Below, piece after piece: positions 1 through 6,364 of a DNA stretch of 6,364 bases. The stretch spans positions 1 through 6,364 of the forward strand of contig DDDX01000044.1 of the NCBI GenBank assembly GCA_002339085.1. Reading direction: 5' to 3'. Source of the stretch: Cellvibrionales bacterium UBA1969 (GTDB taxonomy: Bacteria > Pseudomonadota > Gammaproteobacteria > Pseudomonadales > UBA7434). The notes beneath the pieces are model-generated. The model did no database searches. It was not told where the DNA came from and saw only the letters and a list, made by a program, of their open reading frames with translations. The translations under genes were made by a program, and so were the position numbers. How positions within the stretch are numbered: position 1 is the stretch's first letter; every line of letters begins with the position of its first letter.

Positions 1-290
1 AACACTCGTGTAAAGTTAACTTTATTGTCGAAGATGGTCTCAGTCATTCTGAAAAAAAATATGATTGGATTATCTGTAACCCGCCATTTCATCGTGGCAA
101 TACGATTGAAACACAAACTGCAAAACGCTTATTTCGCGACAGTCACCGACATTTAGAAAATAACGGTGAACTATGGATTGTCGGCAACCATCATTTAAAG
201 TATCACCAAGCTTTAGAGAAGATATTTTCAAACTATAGACTTATATTCAGTGACCATCGCTTCAGTGTGATTGCCGCAAAGAAAAATTAA
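1..290 (+). CDS. rlmG: Ribosomal RNA large subunit methyltransferase G-like protein (23S rRNA m2G), 3' part only
   Basis: The 5' part lies outside the window. The 95 visible codons (first complete codon at position 3) end at TAA 288-290. This is the C-terminal end of an S-adenosylmethionine-dependent methyltransferase of the RlmG/RsmC (MTS) family, which adds a methyl group to the N2 of guanine in rRNA. The catalytic signature NPPFH is seen at visible residues 26-30 (bases 78-92). It is followed by ENNGELWIVGN and HLKYHQALEKIF, then the terminal strand FSVIAAKK. E. coli RlmG, as I recall it, has NPPFH, a GELYIVANRHLDY-type segment and a KKIF segment in the same order, which fits better than RsmC, whose equivalent tail differs. 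RlmG modifies G1835 of 23S rRNA and RsmC modifies G1207 of 16S rRNA. The family assignment is firm; the choice of RlmG over RsmC is an inference from the tail alone. A full-length family member has about 350-400 residues, so roughly a quarter is seen. The gene converges on the helicase gene with no spacer. Confidence 0.78.
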   Translation, partial: HSCKVNFIVEDGLSHSEKKYDWIICNPPFHRGNTIETQTAKRLFRDSHRHLENNGELWIVGNHHLKYHQALEKIFSNYRLIFSDHRFSVIAAKKN

Positions 291-294
291 TTAA
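287..294. other. Abutting convergent stop codons in a TTAATTAA palindrome
   Basis: The plus-strand TAA at 288-290 and the minus-strand TAA (complement of 291-293) lie directly next to each other, inside the perfect 8-base palindrome TTAATTAA. There is no intergenic DNA. I looked about 130 bases to either side and found no GC-rich stem followed by a T-run for either transcript. Termination of both genes must therefore happen inside the opposite coding region, or depend on Rho. Confidence 0.85.
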
Positions 295-3200
295 GACGAA
301 GGCGAATCAACTAGCAACAACTGATCCACTAATGGTAAATAAATAGCACACTGCGTATTAACCACATCGGTATTGAACTGACGGTCAAAACTGTTTACCG
401 CTCGGTAATAATTATGTAACTGCTCAGTGTATTTCTCCACCTGCATAGCAAGCCATTCATCAATAGTACTACCGCCTGACTGTGCTGTTTTATAATCAAT
501 AATCCATCGCGTCTTATCAGCATCAATAAAACTTCTATCAATAATAAAATGTTTAACATCGTTAGATAATGATTGATATGATAATGGCCACTCATTTTTA
601 ATCGCTTGATGTTCAGAAGAAAATAACCAATCAGCAATAGCGCTGGTTGAAATAGTCTTAACAGCATCAACCACTATGGCTACAGCTTCGTCAATACTAT
701 TACTACATACACCTAACTGCTGCAGTCTAGACCGCCAAGCATCAGATCGATGAGACAACCGCGATTGGTCATTCACAGGCCCTGAGCCGATGAATTCGAA
801 TACCTCGTGTATGCAGGTTCCCACTTGTGGCATCACTCGATCTATAGGCTGACCACTAAAAATATTATGTTTGCCAGACCCGCTGTTAACTACTTCAGAA
901 TTAAACCTGTTAGGGTTATCACTGTGGATCAACTGCTCGGTAAAATAATCAGACTTTAACCGCTTCAACAATGGATAAGCGGGCCCTGAATGATTTTCTG
1001 TTGTGCTAACGGCAGGTAAAGAAATAATTGAGGGCTGATGAATAGCAGGCCACAAAGTATACAAAAGGCTGTTACTCGCTGGCGCTCGCGAAAACCCCTC
1101 ATCATCAACCTGTAACGCCGCTAATAGCAGTAGTCGAGATTTTGCACGAGTCGTGGCCACATAAAGCAAACGGGCATATTCATTCGCCAATATACGTTTA
1201 TTTTCATCCGCTAAAAAGCTATACAAGTGACTGTTGGCCCTGCTTTTAACTGACGGTGATGGACTAAATGCACGATCGAAATCAATTGAATCGAGCAATT
1301 CAGGCTCATGATTAAGCTCAGCTACTGAATCAATGGGGCAAAGTAATAGCCCTGTTGAACCGTCTTTAAATAAGTGCTCATTCCAATGAAGCAAGGGTTT
1401 TGTGTCACTTCTAGCGCCTTTATCAAGACCAGGCAAGATAACACTATCGAACTCTAACCCCTTAGCTTTATGAATTGTCATGATCTGAACAGGCTTGTAG
1501 CCAACCTGCTCTGCTTGTATATCACTGACGGTCTGCGTAAACAAACGTTGCAAATGATCTTCAAGCAGCGTCACAGTAAATTTTTTAGCCCCAAGACTTT
1601 CCGCTTGATCAAGACGCTCAACTAAGTCAAAAAAAGCAAGCGCTGAATCACTGTCATCACCATCAAAACTGCTGGAAGCTAAAGTCGGCCCATGTAAATT
1701 AGTCCATAGCTTTTCTAACCAAGACCTCATTGGCTGTCGAGAGCGCATCGACCAAGCTTCTTGCAACTTACGAGCAACGACGGTTAACCTTAACCCCCCC
1801 TGCTGAGACAATCGCTTGATGGCTGTATACAACGCGCTATCAGCTTCGCCAGTCAAACAATAATTGACCACCTTATCAAGCGAAGGTTTTACATTAGAAA
1901 TTCTTGCAATAGTAGCACTATCAGCGTCTTCAGATTCCGATACTGGTACCTCTAAAGCGGCGTCACAGTCTGCGAGTATTTGAAGATCAGCAAGAGTCAA
2001 ACCACACCATGGACCTCGTAAAATAGCAAGCCATGCCACCGTATCAGCAGGGTTTAACATTGCCTTAGTCATAGATAGACAGTCATGAATAACTTCACGA
2101 TCTTTTAACGGATCTAGGTCAATACCGGACCAAGCAATGCCTGCCTTGTTTAAGGCCGGAATAATGTCGACTAAATGTGTGCGAGAACGAACCAATATTG
2201 CAATAGATTCTGATGGGTGCTGTGACTGCTGACGCTGTATTTCATCAACAATTTTAGTTGCTTCGCTAAATCGCCCACCTTCTTTAGCGAAAAAAACGAT
2301 CTCAGCTCGGCTATCATTGTCTAGTCTATCCGCCATACTCTGCGAAGGCGAATAAGGCACAGCCCCTCTCGAGTAATTCACTTCTGTCGGAAATATTTGA
2401 CGGTATGTCGCATTATTCCAATCAACAATAGTGCTAGTTGACCTAAAGTTGTTCACCAGCTCAACAGCAACCAAAGGCAAATCACCAATCCCATGTTCTT
2501 TTGCGCGAATGAATAGACCCACTTTCGCTGCTCTAAAACTGTAAATAGATTGCATGCCATCGCCTACTATAAACAAGGTTCTTTGAGCAGATGCATGCAA
2601 TACGTTTTCTTGATGCCACTCAGCGGTTAATGCCTGAATCAAATTAAACTGAGAAACTGAAGTGTCTTGAAATTCGTCAATCAGTATGTGGCGAATTTCA
2701 CGATCCCATTTATGCGCTACTGCGGTTTGCGCCTCACCTTGATAATCGCGGTAAGAACCCAATAATGCCTCCAGAGCGGCAAGGGTTATCTCGATGTAAT
2801 CACACTCGCCATTAATGCTAAATACCAGCCTGAGATGGGCGTAAAGGCGAATTAAGCACTGAGTTAATGGTTGAAGGATAGCATGATGATTCGTCTCAAC
2901 GCAGGCAGCAACTAGCGATTGACTGATCGACAATGCCTGCTCTAATCCAGAACTAAGTGACATATCCTCAAGAAGTGAGGACATTAGCAACTTATTTTCT
3001 TCAAATAAAACCTTCTGCTCGCTACCAATTGCCACGCTTTTAGGAGGAAAACCCTGTGCCTTAGTGACCGTCTTTCGAAGCCTATTATCCTTGGTGAGCA
3101 ACAAAGAAAAGAGACCCAGCCATTGCGGTGCGGCCGCTAGCGATGCATCAGGAAGGGCTGTTAAATCATTGAGGCACTTCATGTGGCAGTCTTGATCGGC

Positions 3201-3956
3201 TGACTTATGCTGCGCTGCAAATCTTGTCAGCAGGCATAAGTCTGACTCGAAAGGCAACAACTGCTGTCGTAACTCGCAAAGTTGCTCTTCTAACCAACGA
3301 TGCAAACTGCCTTCTAGATCTTTATCCTTGGTATCGTGCTGACGATAGCTGATGGCAAAATCAAGCCACTGATCACGGCACCTGAGCATAGTAATAAACA
3401 AACCGTAAAGACGGCTAAAATTATTATCTAAGTGCAACAATAAATCCGTCAGAGCGCCGCTGACTAAATCTTCCCCCTCAAGCTCTGACATTAGTGACCT
3501 TACCGCTTGACGATAAAGCTGATCGGGGTTATCTGCAGGCGAAAGAGTGCCGCCTAACCGACTCAAAATAGGCAGATCAGAAGCAATATTTTGACACAGA
3601 CTATCAATCGTCTGTATCCGCAGACGTTTGGGATTATCGATCAATTCCCAATCCATGACCGCACTTTGCTGAAGCGCATCTCGAGCCAAGCTCCAAGTCA
3701 ATTGCTTGTGTGCTTGTTTGGGCGGGTCGACATGCTCATTGGCATAACGCAAAGAATCAATGATTCGTTCACGCATCTCTGCTGCTGCTTTGCGGGTGAA
3801 GGTTATTGCTAAGATATGTTCGGGTTGCTCAACCGAAGCCAACAACTTCAGCACCCGTTGACTCAATAACTCAGTTTTTCCAGAACCGGCAGGCGCGGTC
3901 ACGCAAATGGATTGCGATATATCCAAAGCCTTTGTTCGTGCATGGCTATCAGACAT
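291..3956 (-). CDS. AddA-like UvrD/Rep-family (SF1A) helicase with C-terminal PD-(D/E)XK nuclease
   Basis: This 1221-residue protein is probably the ATP-dependent motor and one nuclease of an AddAB-like complex that resects double-strand breaks for RecA recombination in the cytoplasm. All SF1A helicase motifs are visible in order: Walker A APAGSGKT (21-28), Ia ITFTRKAAAEM (51-61), Ib IQTIDSLC (114-121), Walker B LIDEFQDTS (425-433), III VGDGMQSIYSFR (464-475), IV VNNFRST (501-507), V MTIHKAKGLEF (826-836) and VI LLYVATTRAKSR (930-941). The C-terminal RecB/AddA-type nuclease shows GTCIHEVFEF (1046-1055, H1050), FIID (1137-1140, D1140), WIIDYKT (1151-1157, D1154 and K1156) and the Q/Y segment VEKYTEQLHNYY (1173-1184). 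The length is close to that of B. subtilis AddA (about 1230). The ATG overlaps the stop of the upstream nuclease gene by one base and has an AGGA 9 bases upstream. The N-terminus places Walker A at residue 21, as is usual for the family, so the start is well supported. The helicase-nuclease architecture is certain. Calling it AddA rather than RecB rests on the AddB-like partner; no symbol is given because this proteobacterial branch is usually left unnamed. Confidence 0.95.
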   Translation of the reverse strand: MSDSHARTKALDISQSICVTAPAGSGKTELLSQRVLKLLASVEQPEHILAITFTRKAAAEMRERIIDSLRYANEHVDPPKQAHKQLTWSLARDALQQSAVMDWELIDNPKRLRIQTIDSLCQNIASDLPILSRLGGTLSPADNPDQLYRQAVRSLMSELEGEDLVSGALTDLLLHLDNNFSRLYGLFITMLRCRDQWLDFAISYRQHDTKDKDLEGSLHRWLEEQLCELRQQLLPFESDLCLLTRFAAQHKSADQDCHMKCLNDLTALPDASLAAAPQWLGLFSLLLTKDNRLRKTVTKAQGFPPKSVAIGSEQKVLFEENKLLMSSLLEDMSLSSGLEQALSISQSLVAACVETNHHAILQPLTQCLIRLYAHLRLVFSINGECDYIEITLAALEALLGSYRDYQGEAQTAVAHKWDREIRHILIDEFQDTSVSQFNLIQALTAEWHQENVLHASAQRTLFIVGDGMQSIYSFRAAKVGLFIRAKEHGIGDLPLVAVELVNNFRSTSTIVDWNNATYRQIFPTEVNYSRGAVPYSPSQSMADRLDNDSRAEIVFFAKEGGRFSEATKIVDEIQRQQSQHPSESIAILVRSRTHLVDIIPALNKAGIAWSGIDLDPLKDREVIHDCLSMTKAMLNPADTVAWLAILRGPWCGLTLADLQILADCDAALEVPVSESEDADSATIARISNVKPSLDKVVNYCLTGEADSALYTAIKRLSQQGGLRLTVVARKLQEAWSMRSRQPMRSWLEKLWTNLHGPTLASSSFDGDDSDSALAFFDLVERLDQAESLGAKKFTVTLLEDHLQRLFTQTVSDIQAEQVGYKPVQIMTIHKAKGLEFDSVILPGLDKGARSDTKPLLHWNEHLFKDGSTGLLLCPIDSVAELNHEPELLDSIDFDRAFSPSPSVKSRANSHLYSFLADENKRILANEYARLLYVATTRAKSRLLLLAALQVDDEGFSRAPASNSLLYTLWPAIHQPSIISLPAVSTTENHSGPAYPLLKRLKSDYFTEQLIHSDNPNRFNSEVVNSGSGKHNIFSGQPIDRVMPQVGTCIHEVFEFIGSGPVNDQSRLSHRSDAWRSRLQQLGVCSNSIDEAVAIVVDAVKTISTSAIADWLFSSEHQAIKNEWPLSYQSLSNDVKHFIIDRSFIDADKTRWIIDYKTAQSGGSTIDEWLAMQVEKYTEQLHNYYRAVNSFDRQFNTDVVNTQCAIYLPLVDQLLLVDSPSS

Positions 3957-6364
3957 TATTCACCATCCTGTTCAATCGAACTTAGCCGCCAAGACTGATT
4001 AAAACTCACGTCGACTTCTGTTTTGTCATGAGTGTAGTAGCAATGAGATAAGCGCATCGCCGACTCATAACTGGAATCAATTTGAAAAATAGCATCCAGA
4101 TCAAGATAAACTTGACCATTGACTAGCTCTTCAATGGAGTTATCAATATGTGAGGCCCAAGCGGTCAACTGCCCCGACCAAGCTTCAAACTCACCTGTCT
4201 TAAGCCCTTTTATGGCAAGCGCAGCGGATGAATGGGCTCCACTAAGACCAAGGTAGGCTTGATCTTCTCCGGCTTTAACTCTTGCAAAAGCAATGGCCGA
4301 GCTAGTCTTTGAATTTTCATTCTCTTGAGCTGCCAAAGCGATGGCATAAAGTGGCAATTGAGGTTCAGACAGGAACTCGTTGGTCCAACCTGTTGCTGTC
4401 GCCTTACCACTCTTATAATCAATTAACAGTAACTGATCGTCATCGAGACGATCAATACGATCAATCCGTAATTTTATTTGATGCTGATGATAGTAATAAG
4501 AAAATGGCAACTCGCAGGCATGAATAAAAAACTCTGGCCTAGCCGCTTCTAACTTCAGCCAGGTTAACAATGTTTTCTTAATTCTCACCTTGTCAAGTTC
4601 AATAAGCTGCCTTGAAGGCATGACAAATCTTCGCGATAGAGCCCGGTCAATAGCACGGGAAACAGACTGCTCAACAAGAGTGTGGATAGCTTCCTCTGTC
4701 GCGTCAACTAACTGCCGCCAACCACCCAAATTCAACCATATTAATTCCAGTGCTGCATGGAGAGCATTGCCCCTCTCTATGGCAGATATTCCTTTGACCT
4801 CTGACTCGAGAGGCCTCACACCTAACCGCCATTTAAAGTAAGCCTTGAGGGGATTGGCATGATGATCTTTCAGCAAAGCTGAACCTCCAGGCAAACCTTC
4901 ATGGGAGATATGAGAAGGAATCGGCAATCCAACATCATCAATGAGAAAGTCATATTCAGACTCAAGCGAAAAAGCATCGCTGACTCTCGTAATAGGATCG
5001 AGTTGCGATACCGGGAAAATATCCATTGATAGCTGCTTCGAAATTAACAAAAAAACGGGGGATATGCTGGCATCAATATCATCAATAGTTGAGGGGTGGC
5101 TCAACTTCACTTGTTGGGCACTCAATAAGTAAGACTTTGTCATCCGCTTGGCATAATCAAACTCGCGGGCGACAGACGAATTCGGCAGATCAAATTCAAG
5201 TTGAAGACTGATAGGAATCAATGGATGAGCTGATGGCCTAGAGGGCCACTGATCATCTGACATGCCAATTAACCAAAGATGATTAAAAACCTGACCACTG
5301 GCTTCAAGACCACCTAAAATTTGCACAGGAAGCACAGCTTCATCAATAACTGTCTCAATATGAAACACTTGTTGCTGGCAATGCCGTTGAAAATGACTCA
5401 ACGCCTCCTGCAAGGATATTCGCGATAAAATAGCATCCAAACTAGAAAAGCTATCAAATGAAGATTCAAAAACTGCGTGCTGTTGATACTCTTCACTGTT
5501 TAATAGTCGTGAACCAGGCCAGTCAAACTGGGTTAAATAAGCGGCGAAAGCAACTGCCCATTGAGACGGGTATTGCGGCTTAGCAGCCCTTAACTTTTGC
5601 ACTTCCGCATTAGCATTAATCATCAATGATAAAAAACAATCATCAGTTGAGAAAGGTGTTAATTCCTTAACGCTAAGAATCAGATTCTTAAGCTGCGCAA
5701 GAGAAAGCTGGGACTCACCGGTATCATACAAATAGTGAATAAGCTTTCGCTTAATGTTGAGTTGACCACTAGCATTGGCTAAGAACGGCGAACTAATCAG
5801 AGATACCCAGTCATCAATAGATAGAGATTGAGAGGCAGTCGCCAGCAATAATAATGCTTGCTTGACAAGCTCGACCTGCGCTAGAGGAACCCCTGCTGAA
5901 ATATTATAATAATGCCCAGCAGTAGCAGAATTGGATGATTGAAATTGCTGTGAAAAAATACGCTCAACAGCTAATTTATTATGATTTAAATCTTGTACCA
6001 CAACAGCAATTCTGTCAGTGGGCTTTTGCGCCTGCTGAGCTTGAGCCCACTTTGCCGCCGCCGATAACTCAGCATGAAAATCATTAAAGGCTAGTGATTC
6101 GGCAGCAACAGTAGGGGCTGTTAATTGTATCTCAAAGACAGTTGATATTTGCTTTAACAAGGCAGTTTGAAGAGGCGTGGCGGCAGTGAACCCCACCATA
6201 GCGGCAGAAGATGGTAATAGAATATCGAAACAGGGATAGTTTTTATCATCCTCATCTTGATGAAAAAAATTGGACAGTAAGCAACGCTGTGCTGCTGACA
6301 TTGATAGATAATCGCTGACCTCAATTAACCCCTCATAACGAAGCATCCACTGATAAAAACTGGA
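3956..6364 (-). CDS. AddB-like DNA repair protein with C-terminal PD-(D/E)XK nuclease, 5' end beyond the window
   Basis: The frame is open to the right edge: six codons (SSFYQW) precede the first ATG at 6344-6346, giving 802 visible residues. It resembles the AddB-related family of about 900 residues annotated 'probable DNA repair protein' (TIGR03623, from memory). Family-like segments, numbered from that ATG, are VGFTAATPLQ (51-60), NISAGVPL (148-155), SSPFLA (185-190), DWPGSRLLNSEEYQ (275-288) and VQILGGLEASG (341-351) with HLWLIGMSDDQWP (356-368). The nuclease domain has ERGNALHAALELIW (524-537, H530), LRIDRID (626-632, D629), LLIDYKSGKA (640-649, D643 and K645) and EPQLPLYAIAL (661-671). 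No Walker A motif occurs in the visible part, as expected for a helicase-inactive partner subunit. The inferred role is holding DNA ends and cutting the strand opposite to that cut by the AddA-like protein. Unusually, the Fe-S cysteines of the family appear to be lost: Asn498 lies where CPF is expected, and only Cys769 lies near the C-terminus. The ATG at 6344-6346 is probably internal, because it lacks a ribosome binding site and the family has a further 100-200 N-terminal residues. Confidence 0.9.
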   Translation of the reverse strand, partial: SSFYQWMLRYEGLIEVSDYLSMSAAQRCLLSNFFHQDEDDKNYPCFDILLPSSAAMVGFTAATPLQTALLKQISTVFEIQLTAPTVAAESLAFNDFHAELSAAAKWAQAQQAQKPTDRIAVVVQDLNHNKLAVERIFSQQFQSSNSATAGHYYNISAGVPLAQVELVKQALLLLATASQSLSIDDWVSLISSPFLANASGQLNIKRKLIHYLYDTGESQLSLAQLKNLILSVKELTPFSTDDCFLSLMINANAEVQKLRAAKPQYPSQWAVAFAAYLTQFDWPGSRLLNSEEYQQHAVFESSFDSFSSLDAILSRISLQEALSHFQRHCQQQVFHIETVIDEAVLPVQILGGLEASGQVFNHLWLIGMSDDQWPSRPSAHPLIPISLQLEFDLPNSSVAREFDYAKRMTKSYLLSAQQVKLSHPSTIDDIDASISPVFLLISKQLSMDIFPVSQLDPITRVSDAFSLESEYDFLIDDVGLPIPSHISHEGLPGGSALLKDHHANPLKAYFKWRLGVRPLESEVKGISAIERGNALHAALELIWLNLGGWRQLVDATEEAIHTLVEQSVSRAIDRALSRRFVMPSRQLIELDKVRIKKTLLTWLKLEAARPEFFIHACELPFSYYYHQHQIKLRIDRIDRLDDDQLLLIDYKSGKATATGWTNEFLSEPQLPLYAIALAAQENENSKTSSAIAFARVKAGEDQAYLGLSGAHSSAALAIKGLKTGEFEAWSGQLTAWASHIDNSIEELVNGQVYLDLDAIFQIDSSYESAMRLSHCYYTHDKTEVDVSFNQSWRLSSIEQDGE
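3966..3969 (-). promoter_or_regulatory. Ribosome binding site of the AddA-like helicase, inside the end of the AddB-like gene
   Basis: AGGA on the minus strand lies 9 bases before the ATG (3954-3956) and sits within the last codons of the upstream gene. The stop and start codons share one base (TAATG, 3954-3958). This arrangement favours translational coupling by stop-start re-initiation, which would keep the two subunits at matching levels. The site also fixes the helicase start. No separate promoter for the helicase is evident. Confidence 0.7.

Noticed and set aside
52..59. Eight-A run in the rlmG-like gene as a slippage or programmed frameshift site
   Set aside because: The frame continues normally through it (Glu-Lys-Lys-Tyr) into the catalytic motif, and neither a stimulatory structure nor an alternative product is visible. 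A-runs of this length are common in AT-rich coding DNA.
291..420. Possible terminator for the rlmG-like gene formed by CGGTA and TACCG around 369-396
   Set aside because: The stem is only five base pairs with a long loop and no T-run after it, and it lies inside the helicase coding sequence.
395..670. Open minus-strand frame inside the nuclease end of the helicase gene
   Set aside because: It is in another frame of a gene with clear motifs. Its product is leucine/isoleucine-rich low-complexity sequence with no recognisable family, as expected for a shadow frame.
2454..2462. GCTGGTGAA on the minus strand, resembling the E. coli Chi octamer GCTGGTGG
   Set aside because: It differs from Chi at the last G. 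AddAB-type enzymes recognise other, often shorter sequences, so a single partial match means nothing without genome-wide counts.
3838..3900. Walker A helicase start read as a generic UvrD, Rep or PcrA housekeeping helicase
   Set aside because: UvrD, Rep and PcrA are about 650-750 residues long and lack the C-terminal PD-(D/E)XK nuclease. The 1221-residue length, the nuclease motifs and the AddB-like partner point to the AddA/RecB group.
3591..5132. Short open frames of about 63-83 codons on the plus strand, opposite both repair genes, and a 70-codon alternative minus-strand frame at 4210-4422
   Set aside because: They lie inside well-supported coding regions, show no domain or family resemblance, and have no convincing ribosome binding site.

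Overview
The window shows two genes of an AddAB-like (RecBCD-class) double-strand-break repair helicase-nuclease on the minus strand. They meet tail to tail with the 3' end of a 23S rRNA guanine-N2 methyltransferase gene (rlmG-like) on the plus strand. The sequence is moderately AT-rich. The RlmG-type tail, and the resemblance of the helicase to UvrD-domain proteins paired with an AddB-related 'probable DNA repair protein', suggest a gammaproteobacterium, perhaps marine. The taxonomic guess rests on recalled family resemblance only.

Layout: positions 1-290 hold the last 95 codons of the methyltransferase on the plus strand. Its TAA (288-290) abuts the complement of the TAA of the helicase gene (291-293), so there is no intergenic base. 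From 291 to 3956, on the minus strand, lies a 1221-residue UvrD/AddA-type helicase with a C-terminal PD-(D/E)XK nuclease domain. Immediately upstream of it, also on the minus strand, lies an AddB-like protein with its own C-terminal PD-(D/E)XK nuclease. This second gene runs off the right edge of the window, so its true start and the operon promoter are not visible. The two genes overlap by one base (TAATG) and are probably translationally coupled.

How they would work together: by analogy with AddAB, the AddA-like subunit would be the ATP-driven 3'-5' translocase and cut one strand. The AddB-like subunit would hold the duplex end and cut the other, producing 3' single strands for RecA. Each protein has a nuclease domain whose key residues look intact. 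The most unusual point is that the AddB-like protein seems to lack most or all of the cysteines that normally build the Fe-S cluster around its nuclease domain.

Coding sequence fills practically every base. I see no RNA gene, mobile element, CRISPR array, convincing terminator or wholly unknown system here.
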